From IMG/VR virus record IMGVR_UViG_3300034104_003795, positions 152,370 through 216,369 of that record: 64,000 nucleotides of DNA. One strand, given 5' to 3'. Below the pieces are notes generated by a model, which made no database searches, had not been told where the DNA came from, and worked only from the letters and a program-made list of their open reading frames with translations. The DNA comes from a virus. Both the position numbers and the translations under genes were made by a program. Shown one piece after another: positions 1 through 7,737 of the stretch (position 1 is its first letter; each line of letters starts with the position of its first letter).

Positions 1-497
1 TCAAACTTAAACACACTCTTAATTGGTTTCTACCAACTTCATCAAATTTAAGAGTATATAACCCACCCATTAGAGTTGTCATAAATTCTTTACTTGCCCA
101 AGTTCTAGAAGGTCCAGGTGATACCGTTCCATCTACACTCCAACGATTTGCTTGTTGAAAATGATTTGATGCATCATTTCCGGTATTTAATCTACGAATG
201 TATTGTGGTTTACCTTGAAAATCTAAAGAGTATCTAAAATCTGATGCCTTTCTTGGAAACCATTCACCTTCGGTAAATAATTCATTCCAACGAATACCTT
301 TTAATGCAAGATATTCTTTTCTAGCATCATCTTCACTTATTTCAGCAAAAGGCAATTCGTATGCCATACACACTTCTGCTAATGATTCTTTAACATCATT
401 AACATCAAATGTTTTTTTAATATAAGTCCATTCTTCTGAATTTATATATAGGTATGGCTGCATACCTTTAAATTTATCAAAATATTCTAAATACATA
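1..497 (-). CDS. Unidentified protein, 3' part outside the window
   Basis: An open frame starts at the ATG at 497 (MYLEYFDKFK...) and runs 165 codons without a stop to the window edge, so the C-terminus is missing. The start overlaps the last codons of the GNAT gene by 11 nt, which suggests translational coupling and makes it the third gene of the asparagine-synthase/acetyltransferase unit. The visible part is soluble, rich in aromatic and charged residues (for example YLYINSEEWTY, WFPRKASDFRY, NRWSVDGTVSPGPSRTW), with no signal peptide or membrane segment. I do not recognise the family. Its position suggests a role in the same small-molecule or modification pathway, but that is inference. 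Confidence 0.75.
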
Positions 498-1008
498 CTG
501 TTTCTATATTTTTGTTTGCAACCAATCTCAATCTGAATACTATACCATTTATAACTCCGTCTTTTTTACTAGTCCAAGTTATATCACTATCTTTTACAAA
601 ACCATATCTCTCATAAAATAATACGGCTCTATAATTGAATGCCCTAACGGTTAAGAATAGATTCTCTGCATGTTGTGATTTACAATATTCTACAAACTCA
701 TCTAATACTTCTTTTGAAGCATTTGTTTTAGAGTGATTTGTTGCAATTTGATGAAGAATATAATCTCCTTTCTTTTTATATGTAGTAGCATTTTTACTCA
801 TTCTACCATGAGATTTATATTTTCCAAAAGTGATAACAACACCGTCTTGCAGTATCATACCACCCTTTTCAATATACTTTTCCAACTTAAAGCCTTGCTT
901 ATATAAGTGTGGAAATATTTCAGGATACAAATCAATAATAGTTGAAGCCTGATTTACAGCTTCAATCATTTCAGTTGTACCTTTTTCAGCTTTTACAAAA
1001 TTAAGCAT
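487..1008 (-). CDS. GNAT-family N-acetyltransferase
   Basis: This 173-aa protein has the length and late-domain pattern of GNAT acetyltransferases, which move an acetyl group from acetyl-CoA to an amine. The clearest signature is the C-terminal half: a hydrophobic strand (NLFLTVRAFN), then NYRAVLFYERYGFV, the usual 'N..A..FYE..GF' helix-strand near the acceptor site. The upstream CoA-binding loop (normally Q/R-x-x-G-x-G/A) is not obvious after ILHQIATNHS, so the fold is better supported than the activity. The ATG overlaps the TAA of the asparagine-synthase-like gene, so the two are probably co-translated. The substrate is unknown. Confidence 0.7.
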   Translation of the reverse strand: MLNFVKAEKGTTEMIEAVNQASTIIDLYPEIFPHLYKQGFKLEKYIEKGGMILQDGVVITFGKYKSHGRMSKNATTYKKKGDYILHQIATNHSKTNASKEVLDEFVEYCKSQHAENLFLTVRAFNYRAVLFYERYGFVKDSDITWTSKKDGVINGIVFRLRLVANKNIETVCI

Positions 1009-2458
1009 ATTGAAAGAATTTATTTAAGTTTAGTTCGTCTTTATACAAATATAAGGATTTTAATTGAGATTTCAAAATATCTTTTTTAGCTTCCATCATA
1101 TCACCTGTCCTACATCCTTTTGCGAAGTAAACTTTAGGTCTATATAATAGTTCATCGGAAATCTCACCTTTGAATGCAGCTCTTAATAGTGGTTTCATAT
1201 GTCCACCTTCTTTTTGATATAATGGTGGAATATTTAAAGTATATTCAACAAACGGTCTCCAACTATACGGAGTTCTTACCTCAACGGTTCCACCCCACAT
1301 AATAGATTGGTTTGTTGTTAAGAAGTTTGTCTTATGTACATCTTCTACTAATTTTCTTCTGGCCTTATCGTAATCTTCGGGTTTGTAATGGAACGCTTGA
1401 ATGTGCCCATAACTACCCCATATCTCATCGGATAGGTCACCACTAAATACAACTTTGAATCCTAACTCATTTATCTTTTTAGATAGTGCTATTTGTGCAA
1501 TTGCACTACCAACGTTTTGCCATCTACCTTGCTCAATAACATAAAGAGTTTCTTTAACCGCATCTTCAACATCCTGTTCGGTTAAAATAATTTCATGCAA
1601 TTTTACTCCAAATTCTTTTGCAGCAATTCTAGCATATTTTATATCATCATTTTTAGTATCACCATCACCCATTGATACAACGAATGCTTCAATATCAGGT
1701 TTAATTTTAGAAAGAATATATGTAGTGATAACGGAATCAATACCACCGCTAAGAATAGTACAAATAGGAACATCTGATACCATCTTAACTTTTACAGCTT
1801 CTTCCAACATTGTTCTAATATTCGTAACGATAGTTTCTCTATCATCATTTATTATTTCATTTGGAAGTTTATAATAAGTTTGCGTTGAATGTTCTAATGT
1901 TTTATAGTTGTATTCTAAATAAGTTCCTGGATAAATTGCCTTTACTTGCTTTTCATAAAGTTCTGATATTGGTAATCCTTTCTTTTCAGAACAAAATACC
2001 ATCTTACCATCGTTATCAATTGCATACCATAAAGGTAACTCACCAACGTAATCTCTAACTACAAATATTTTATTAATTTTGGTATCAACTATTGCAAATG
2101 AAAACATCCCATCCAAATCTTTGAATGAATCAGTTCCAAATTCACAATAAGCATTAAGAATTATTTCAGTATCAGATTTTGTTTTAAATGGAATTGTAAT
2201 TTTATCTTTTAATTCTTTTGTGTAATTACTATCCCATAACTCTCCATTATATACAATACATACAGTCTTATCGCCATTCCACATTGGTTGGTTTGCTGTT
2301 GAAGATAAATCTTGAATTGAAAGACGATTGTGTCCAACAAAGACACTGTCTATCTCGTCTACAATAGAAGCATCTCTACCTCTATGAATTATTTTTTGTA
2401 AATGGGTATGGGTCTGCTTACTAGAAGTAAACCAATTACCGCCTATTATTCCACACAT
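1001..2458 (-). CDS. asnB: Asparagine synthase (glutamine-hydrolysing)-like amidotransferase
   Basis: This 485-aa protein has the two-domain plan of AsnB. The class II glutamine amidotransferase domain starts with the processed-type Cys2 nucleophile (MCGIIGG) and carries HRGRD and NGELWD motifs. The ATP-pyrophosphatase synthetase domain has the PP-loop SGGIDS at residues 237-242 and a later FSGDLSDEIWG segment. The family releases ammonia from glutamine and amidates an adenylated carboxylate, classically aspartate. It is shorter than the roughly 550-aa bacterial AsnB. In phages such enzymes may serve host metabolism or modify another carboxylate. A host-type promoter ends five bases before the ATG. 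The downstream GNAT gene overlaps its stop. Confidence 0.9.
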   Translation of the reverse strand: MCGIIGGNWFTSSKQTHTHLQKIIHRGRDASIVDEIDSVFVGHNRLSIQDLSSTANQPMWNGDKTVCIVYNGELWDSNYTKELKDKITIPFKTKSDTEIILNAYCEFGTDSFKDLDGMFSFAIVDTKINKIFVVRDYVGELPLWYAIDNDGKMVFCSEKKGLPISELYEKQVKAIYPGTYLEYNYKTLEHSTQTYYKLPNEIINDDRETIVTNIRTMLEEAVKVKMVSDVPICTILSGGIDSVITTYILSKIKPDIEAFVVSMGDGDTKNDDIKYARIAAKEFGVKLHEIILTEQDVEDAVKETLYVIEQGRWQNVGSAIAQIALSKKINELGFKVVFSGDLSDEIWGSYGHIQAFHYKPEDYDKARRKLVEDVHKTNFLTTNQSIMWGGTVEVRTPYSWRPFVEYTLNIPPLYQKEGGHMKPLLRAAFKGEISDELLYRPKVYFAKGCRTGDMMEAKKDILKSQLKSLYLYKDELNLNKFFQYA

Positions 2459-2462
2459 ATAA

Positions 2463-2494
2463 CAAATTTACGAAACTTTTTGGATATTACCAAA
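2463..2494 (-). promoter_or_regulatory. Host-type (Bacteroidetes) promoter for the asnB-like operon
   Basis: On the coding strand TTTGG (2494-2490), 19 nt, then TAAATTTG (2470-2463) matches the Bacteroidetes -33/-7 consensus (TTTG and TAnnTTTG). The -7 element ends only 4 nt before the ATG at 2458, so the transcript would be leaderless or nearly so. The -33 element begins one base after the TAA of the thioredoxin gene. Confidence 0.75.
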
Positions 2495-2495
2495 T

Positions 2496-2765
2496 TTATT
2501 TTATAGCATCATTAATAGCATTTGTATATGCTACTTTAGCTGCTAAACCTTGAAATCTTTCTAAAACTACACCATCTTTTTCAATTATTACTAATGGAAT
2601 AGATGTAACATTATATTGTACCGATTCTTCTGGAGAATTATCAACATCATATTCAACGAATGTTGCTTTACCTTCAAACTCTTTTTTAATTCCCTCTAAT
2701 ACAGGTGCCAATGCTCTACAAGGACCACACCACGCTGCCCCAAATTTTTTAACTACTACACTCAT
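2496..2765 (-). CDS. Thioredoxin
   Basis: This 89-aa protein is a compact thioredoxin with the redox motif WCGPC at residues 12-16 and the conserved cis-proline region (TSIPLVII). It reduces disulfides by thiol exchange. The neighbouring class II ribonucleotide reductase ends in a Cys pair that needs such a reductant each cycle, so it probably serves that enzyme. It is shorter than the usual 105-110 aa because the first strand and helix are trimmed. The start overlaps the DUF5522-like gene by 17 nt, so the two are co-translated. Confidence 0.95.
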   Translation of the reverse strand: MSVVVKKFGAAWCGPCRALAPVLEGIKKEFEGKATFVEYDVDNSPEESVQYNVTSIPLVIIEKDGVVLERFQGLAAKVAYTNAINDAIK

Positions 2766-2949
2766 CGTTTTCTTTTTTATATATTTTTTCTAATTCTATA
2801 TTTCCCTTTATATGTTTAGGTTCGTAAGGACAGTGTCTACACCCATTCCCACAACAATATCCACGTTCTATGTGGTATTCCGGTGTAAACACTACCCTAC
2901 TACCTTCAAAGTAATATAGGTTCTTATCGGTTTCCGCGAATCGAGCCAT
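2749..2949 (-). CDS. DUF5522-like small cysteine-rich protein
   Basis: This 66-aa protein contains the compact motif GYCCGNGCRHCPY around residues 30-42, typical of small Bacteroidetes and Proteobacteria proteins annotated as DUF5522. The four clustered cysteines look like a metal or Fe-S site, but function is not established. It lies between the ribonucleotide reductase and thioredoxin genes and overlaps the latter. A link to redox or metal supply for nucleotide reduction is inference from position. Confidence 0.75.
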   Translation of the reverse strand: MARFAETDKNLYYFEGSRVVFTPEYHIERGYCCGNGCRHCPYEPKHIKGNIELEKIYKKENDECSS

Positions 2950-2990
2950 ATATTCCGTTTACTATATTTTGTACCAAGTTATCGTGCATC

Positions 2991-4847
2991 TTACTTAACT
3001 TCACACGCACCACCCGCACATGCCAACTCACCACTTAAGTCAGTTGTATCTTCTAACTCTATAACTTTACTTAAATCAACATCGTGCAATGTTTTCATAA
3101 GTTCTTCGTATTTTTCTTTTGTACAATCTTCAAATGGAGCCTGGATATAAGTTCCACCATCGTACGGTAATACTGAAAGACCATTATAGAATTCTTTGTT
3201 TTCCCACATCCACTCACCAACTGCTTTCCACTCATGCTCTCTAATAGAAACAGTTGCAGATACATTGTGTGTATTGTTACCGCTTCTATGACCAGGCTTA
3301 ACCCACTCGCTATGTACTCTCTTAACTCTCTCTAATAATTGAATTGGAGATTCAGTTCTAAAGATTGCATCTGCTGGTGCCTTTTGTGGAATACCAATTA
3401 CGGCAGTATCATGTGGTCTGAAATATTCATCTTCAACCAATTCAGGATGATGTAATACTAAATGAGAATAAATTGATTCATTCTTACCAACTCTTACTCT
3501 ACGAATGTAGTAATCATTGTGCCAAGCGTGAATTCCAGAAGATGTACCCAAAGTTAATGATGTTGTTCCGGCAGGCTTTACGGTTGTACATCTTGCCGAA
3601 GCGTTGATTCCCATTAAATCAGCTACTCTTTTATTTTCTTCTTTAACAATTTTAGCCGCTGCCTTCATATCATGCTTTAAAATAGCACCACTTCCGATAC
3701 CAGTCATAGATATTCCAATCAACGCATCCTTTTCGGTTGTTCTTTGCCAAATTGGTCTTAAATAATGGAAGTCAGTATATCCAGCTTGCAATGTTCCAAT
3801 GAACGATGCTGCTTTAACTCTTTCTTCCAAATCAGTTTGGTCTATAATATCACTTACGTTTACTTCACATAAGTTACAGAATTGATAAGGTCTTAATGCA
3901 ATTTCACAACAAGGATTAGTTCCCCAATCTTTATCATTACTTAAATAGATACCAGGTTCACCGGCTCCACTTGCTTCAATTCTTTTCCATAAGTCCATAA
4001 AATAATCTTTTGTGATTTTATGTCTCATTAATACCGCAGAGTTATTTGCTCTACCTCTTTGCGGATTTGTTTCCCACCATGCACCACTCTTACAACTAAT
4101 CATTTTTTCATCGGTTGCTGAAAATAATGAAATAAGTGCTGCTCTACGAATACCACCTGCCAATACTGCATCTGCAATATGACAAATAATATCATGTACT
4201 TCAATTGGTTCTAATTTATCACCGTCTTTGTGTGCATCTAATATACCTTCTACTTTAATCAAACACTCTTTAAGTGGTTGAGGTCCAGGTGCTTTACCAC
4301 CCGAAGTAATTAATCTTGCACCCTTTGGTCTAATATCTCTAAAATCAAACTGCGGTTTACTTCCGCCAAAGAAGTATGCTTTCATTAATACTAACACAGC
4401 ATCTGCCCATCCTTCAATAGAATCACCAATAAGAAATCTTCTTGTCTTATCTGCATTTGGTTTTCTAATTTCAGGTAAAGCATCAACGTGATGTTTTTGA
4501 ACAGAGTAACCTACACCCGTTCCACCTAATAAAAGAAACATAATTTCTGAAAACACTCTCCAATCATCTGCTGGTGCGAATGCACAATTGTAAATTCTAT
4601 TTGGTGAAATTTCAATTGGTTTACCAGCAAACTGCATTGAACGCATTGATGGTAATACCTTTTTATCATACACGAATTTGTAGTTCTCTCTAATTTCGTT
4701 TTCTAATTTTGGGAACTTCTTAATATGCATATCCATATTACGAGTAACTAATTCTTCCCATGTTTCTCTTCTGTTTAATTCCGGTACATACTTCGCATAT
4801 TTCATATATACTGTAATGTCCGATAAAATTCGTGTTGAAATGTCCAT
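2991..4847 (-). CDS. nrdJ: Class II (adenosylcobalamin-dependent) ribonucleotide reductase
   Basis: This 618-aa protein resembles the monomeric, B12-dependent ribonucleoside-triphosphate reductase family (Lactobacillus leichmannii RTPR type). It makes deoxynucleotides for phage DNA synthesis without oxygen or a radical-storing small subunit. The expected cysteines are present: one half of the active-site redox pair at Cys88 (RIYNCAF), the thiyl-radical region NPCCEIALRP at 311-320 with the partner Cys324, and the C-terminal shuttle pair Cys610/Cys615 (CAGGAC). It is about 120 aa shorter than RTPR, so an allosteric insertion may be reduced. The adjacent thioredoxin is the likely reductant. A 190-nt leader precedes it, in which I see no convincing cobalamin riboswitch. 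Confidence 0.9.
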   Translation of the reverse strand: MDISTRILSDITVYMKYAKYVPELNRRETWEELVTRNMDMHIKKFPKLENEIRENYKFVYDKKVLPSMRSMQFAGKPIEISPNRIYNCAFAPADDWRVFSEIMFLLLGGTGVGYSVQKHHVDALPEIRKPNADKTRRFLIGDSIEGWADAVLVLMKAYFFGGSKPQFDFRDIRPKGARLITSGGKAPGPQPLKECLIKVEGILDAHKDGDKLEPIEVHDIICHIADAVLAGGIRRAALISLFSATDEKMISCKSGAWWETNPQRGRANNSAVLMRHKITKDYFMDLWKRIEASGAGEPGIYLSNDKDWGTNPCCEIALRPYQFCNLCEVNVSDIIDQTDLEERVKAASFIGTLQAGYTDFHYLRPIWQRTTEKDALIGISMTGIGSGAILKHDMKAAAKIVKEENKRVADLMGINASARCTTVKPAGTTSLTLGTSSGIHAWHNDYYIRRVRVGKNESIYSHLVLHHPELVEDEYFRPHDTAVIGIPQKAPADAIFRTESPIQLLERVKRVHSEWVKPGHRSGNNTHNVSATVSIREHEWKAVGEWMWENKEFYNGLSVLPYDGGTYIQAPFEDCTKEKYEELMKTLHDVDLSKVIELEDTTDLSGELACAGGACEVK

Positions 4848-4904
4848 AATTTTTTGTGATTTGATTGTTTAATAATTTTTTTCAGGAAAACCCCAAAATG
4901 AAAA

Positions 4905-4913
4905 TATAAATAT
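4905..4913 (-). promoter_or_regulatory. Late-promoter-like motif ATATTTATA
   Basis: ATATTTATA on the coding strand, 57 nt before the ribonucleotide reductase ATG. It sits in the loop of a small hairpin (CCCCA/TGGGG). It is the same motif found before many structural genes here. Confidence 0.35.
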
Positions 4914-4941
4914 GGGGTGTCTGACTAAACAATACACGTTT

Positions 4942-4965
4942 GTGGATAAAAAATCCACTTTTTTT
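4942..4965 (+). terminator. Plus-strand-oriented intrinsic terminator
   Basis: GTGGAT, loop AAAAA, ATCCAC followed directly by seven T on the plus strand. It has classical intrinsic terminator form but points against all genes in the window, so it would stop antisense transcription. It lies within the ribonucleotide reductase leader. Confidence 0.5.
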
Positions 4966-5011
4966 AAAATATTTTTATTTGTTAAAATAGGTGTCTATTA
5001 TAACATATAAG

Positions 5012-5031
5012 AGGGGAGCCGTAGCCCCCCT
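5012..5031 (-). terminator. Strong hairpin with UACG tetraloop after the H1-like gene
   Basis: On the coding strand AGGGGGGC, TACG, GCTCCCCT forms an 8-bp GC-rich stem with one G-U pair, closed by a UNCG-type tetraloop. It starts 7 nt after the H1-like stop codon. No strong U-tract follows, so it may act as a terminator or as an RNA 3'-end stabiliser. Confidence 0.6.
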
Positions 5032-5037
5032 ATCATA

Positions 5038-5211
5038 TTACGCTTTTCCTTCTTCTGTTGAAGCTTTCTTATAAGCAGTTACTAATTTCTTCAACTCACC
5101 AATTGCTTTTCTAGCTCTTGATTTGTTTACTTTTTTAGTACCATTGTGTTCTGTTTCAAAGGTTGTAAAATGTCCTTTGATTTGCTCAAATAATTCTTGA
5201 CTTGTTGCCAT
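5038..5211 (-). CDS. Histone H1-like (Hc1-type) nucleoid protein
   Basis: A 57-aa protein starting MATSQELFEQ and ending TEEGKA. It has the shape of the short histone H1-like proteins of Bacteroidetes: an N-terminal helix with spaced Phe residues, a basic KKVNKSRARKA core, then a helix ending in KKLVTAYKKAS-EE-K. Thirteen of its 57 residues are Lys or Arg. Such proteins bind DNA without sequence specificity. The gene follows the replicative helicase gene and precedes a strong hairpin, so it closes the replication transcription unit. It may compact phage DNA or displace host nucleoid protein. The family assignment is by pattern only. Confidence 0.8.
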   Translation of the reverse strand: MATSQELFEQIKGHFTTFETEHNGTKKVNKSRARKAIGELKKLVTAYKKASTEEGKA

Positions 5212-5230
5212 AGTTTTTGTTTTTTAATTG

Positions 5231-6625
5231 TTATCCTAATCCCGTAACCAGTTGCGGTTTGTTTCCAACCGGCATACTTTCAACATATTTCTTATGTAAT
5301 AGTTGTCTTTCTATTTCATTCCCATTTGCACTAGCCTTTTGTGCTAATACCCCATCGGTTGATGATGCTGTATATACTTCCAATGTACCATCGGTTGTAT
5401 TCATTTTAGCTGGGAATGTTATACCATCTTGTCCAAATCGGTTTTTCATAACATGCACTCTTGCAGTGTTACTCAACTTATCTTTAGCTTTTCTACTCAA
5501 ACTCATAATAAAGTCAGCGTTCATTACTTTAGCGTATGAATCTGCAATTTTATCAGCTTCAATAACCTCACTATCAATTGCTGAACGATTTGTTTGTGAT
5601 GCTGTCCAAATTGGTATTCCTAACTCACCACTCATTCCTCTTAAATCAATGTACACTCCACCTTGTTCAGCGTATGTACTATCGGTTTTGTTTGAATGTG
5701 ATAATAACAAATCGGCATAATCCACAATAACTAAATCGGGCTTATTACCGGCTGCTATCATCTTTTCTAAGTGAGCTTGAATTGTTTTTGAAGATGCACC
5801 TTTTGGTGGGAAGTATTTAATTTTAAGTTTACCTCTTAATTTTTTCAGAGATGTTAATACTTTTTCTTTCTTATCAACCAATTCATGTGATGGTATGTGT
5901 GAAAATACAGTATCATATCGTAAACCAACATATTCTTGTGATAATTCCAATGAATAATGTGCAACGGTCTTTCCAGCTCTTACAGCTGCAGCTCCCAAAG
6001 CACATAATACCCAAGTCTTACCAACACCGGATGGTGCAACTACAACCCCCAATTCGCCAGGTCCTAATCCACCATTCATAAGTTCATTGATACATTCCCA
6101 ATCAGTACCAACAGTATCTCTTTTTGTTTCATCATACCTTTTTTCAAAATCAATAAGGTAATCCATACCCAAATCGGCATCAACACCAACCTTCATTGCC
6201 TTATCAACCAAGTCTTTGATTTTATCATAGTTACCTGATTTCAACAAGTCAATAGATTGTACAATTACATTTTTTAAATTTTGATTAATACAAAATGAAG
6301 TAAACTCATCTTTGATATATTCAAAATCAGTATTACCGATTTGTCCATATATTTCTTTAAGTTGTCCTACAATTGTTTTTTGTAAAGATTGATTATCAAT
6401 TTTAGATACCTGAACTTTAAATACGTCCAACGAAGGCACTTTATTGTAATCTTTATGATGCGATACAATCTCATCCACTATCCACTTATTCGCTTCCGAT
6501 TCAAAGAATTTTTTATGAATAACATCGGATAATGTATTCATCATTCTATCATCGGTAAGCAAAGCAGATATTACTTTGGTTTGAAATGATTGTCCGTATT
6601 TTGAAAGTGTGTCTTCGCTCTGCAT
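5231..6625 (-). CDS. 41: Replicative DNA helicase, DnaB/T4 gp41-like
   Basis: This 464-aa protein is a RecA-fold hexameric helicase that unwinds DNA 5'-3' at the fork. Residues 1-150 are helical and resemble the N-terminal primase-interaction domain. The motor domain has Walker A APSGVGKT at 197-204 and Walker B DLVIVDYADLL with Asp302. Later TASQTNRSAID is the usual DnaB motif with the sensor glutamine. The N-terminal domain and length match gp41 and DnaB. A host-type promoter lies 18 nt upstream of the ATG, so helicase and the H1-like gene form a unit. No primase gene is visible in the window. Confidence 0.92.
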   Translation of the reverse strand: MQSEDTLSKYGQSFQTKVISALLTDDRMMNTLSDVIHKKFFESEANKWIVDEIVSHHKDYNKVPSLDVFKVQVSKIDNQSLQKTIVGQLKEIYGQIGNTDFEYIKDEFTSFCINQNLKNVIVQSIDLLKSGNYDKIKDLVDKAMKVGVDADLGMDYLIDFEKRYDETKRDTVGTDWECINELMNGGLGPGELGVVVAPSGVGKTWVLCALGAAAVRAGKTVAHYSLELSQEYVGLRYDTVFSHIPSHELVDKKEKVLTSLKKLRGKLKIKYFPPKGASSKTIQAHLEKMIAAGNKPDLVIVDYADLLLSHSNKTDSTYAEQGGVYIDLRGMSGELGIPIWTASQTNRSAIDSEVIEADKIADSYAKVMNADFIMSLSRKAKDKLSNTARVHVMKNRFGQDGITFPAKMNTTDGTLEVYTASSTDGVLAQKASANGNEIERQLLHKKYVESMPVGNKPQLVTGLG

Positions 6626-6642
6626 TTATCTTTATTGGTTTA

Positions 6643-6674
6643 CAAATATACAACAATTTAGTGATACCACCAAA
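6643..6674 (-). promoter_or_regulatory. Host-type promoter for helicase and H1-like genes
   Basis: TTTGG (6674-6670), 19 nt, TATATTTG (6650-6643): a perfect match to the Bacteroidetes TAnnTTTG -7 element. The -33 element begins on the base after the exonuclease TAA. The expected leader is about 12 nt. Confidence 0.8.
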
Positions 6675-7733
6675 TTATTTTACTATAATATTCGTGTATG
6701 TTGATTTTAGCCAATCGTTTATATCTTTCCAGTTTTGAAGAATTTTATACTTCATAGCTGCTCTGATAAATTCCATCTTATCAAACTTTTTGTTTGGTTC
6801 GGCAAAACGGTCATTTATTTTCAACTTTGTATTTGTATTGATATGTGGTTCTTGCAATTGCATGATTTGTCTATTTCTCAAAACATCATCTTTGGCCGCA
6901 AGTATATCTTCATAGATTTTAGCTTCTTTCCTTCTATCTTCGCATATTTGAAAGAACTCATCAAAAGTTATTTCTCTATCTTCCGATAATTCAGGAAATC
7001 TTTTAAGAACAGTCTTTAATCCACATCCTTTAACACCAGGCACATTATCAGAATTATCTCCATCCAATGTTCTGAATAGTAAAAGATTTTGCGGATACAT
7101 TCCCCATTCTGATTTAACTAATTCTCTATCGTAAAGTTTCTTTTTAGTTGGTGAAAATACTTTTGTTTTTTCATCTACTAGTTGTAAAAAATCTTTATCA
7201 GTAGAAACGATGTAACATTCTTCATCTTCACCAAGCACATGCCTAGCTATGTGTCCTATTACATCATCCGCTTCAATACCATCATATATCATTGTAGTAA
7301 TTGGTAAACTATCTAACAAGTCTACTAACCATACAAATTGTCTTTTCATTGAAATTTGTTCATCTTCTTGAGTCATCATTTCAGGATACTGACGATTTAC
7401 TCTAAAACGATTCTTACCTCTATCAGCTTTATATCCTTCAAATAATTCTTTCCTGCCTTTTGAACCACCCTTACCATCAAAGGTTAAGATAACTCTGGTT
7501 GGATTGAATTGACGAATTTGATATCCGATTGAATTTAATGAACCAATAACTCCACCCGTATGTTCACCATCCTCATTCATAATGGGATTAGTAGTCCAAC
7601 TACGGATGAAGGTATTGAGTCCATCTATGATAAGAACTCTACCATTCCTTACCCTTTGGGCATTAGATTCATGTTCAGATTCTACTTCATTGAGTAATTT
7701 TTTGTATAAGTCTTTCATATTTTTTTGTAACAT
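6675..7733 (-). CDS. 5'-3' exonuclease / RNase H (T4 Rnh-like flap nuclease)
   Basis: This 352-aa protein belongs to the PIN/FEN-like 5' nuclease family that removes RNA primers and flaps from lagging-strand DNA. The acidic metal-binding residues are visible in order: LIIDGLN with Asp37, VILTFDGKGG with Asp86, GIEADDVIG with Glu154, Asp156 and Asp157, VSTDKDFLQL with Asp179 and Asp181, and DGDNSDNVPGVKGCG with Asp226 and Asp229. The last is the helix-hairpin-helix DNA-binding region. It starts 4 nt after the UvsX stop. Its TAA runs directly into the promoter of the helicase gene. Confidence 0.92.
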   Translation of the reverse strand: MLQKNMKDLYKKLLNEVESEHESNAQRVRNGRVLIIDGLNTFIRSWTTNPIMNEDGEHTGGVIGSLNSIGYQIRQFNPTRVILTFDGKGGSKGRKELFEGYKADRGKNRFRVNRQYPEMMTQEDEQISMKRQFVWLVDLLDSLPITTMIYDGIEADDVIGHIARHVLGEDEECYIVSTDKDFLQLVDEKTKVFSPTKKKLYDRELVKSEWGMYPQNLLLFRTLDGDNSDNVPGVKGCGLKTVLKRFPELSEDREITFDEFFQICEDRRKEAKIYEDILAAKDDVLRNRQIMQLQEPHINTNTKLKINDRFAEPNKKFDKMEFIRAAMKYKILQNWKDINDWLKSTYTNIIVK

Positions 7734-7737
7734 TTAA

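Noticed and set aside
4848-5037. Cobalamin riboswitch before the class II ribonucleotide reductase
   Set aside because: The conserved B12-box type sequences are not recognisable and the hairpins present are simple; a covariance-model scan would be needed to reopen it.
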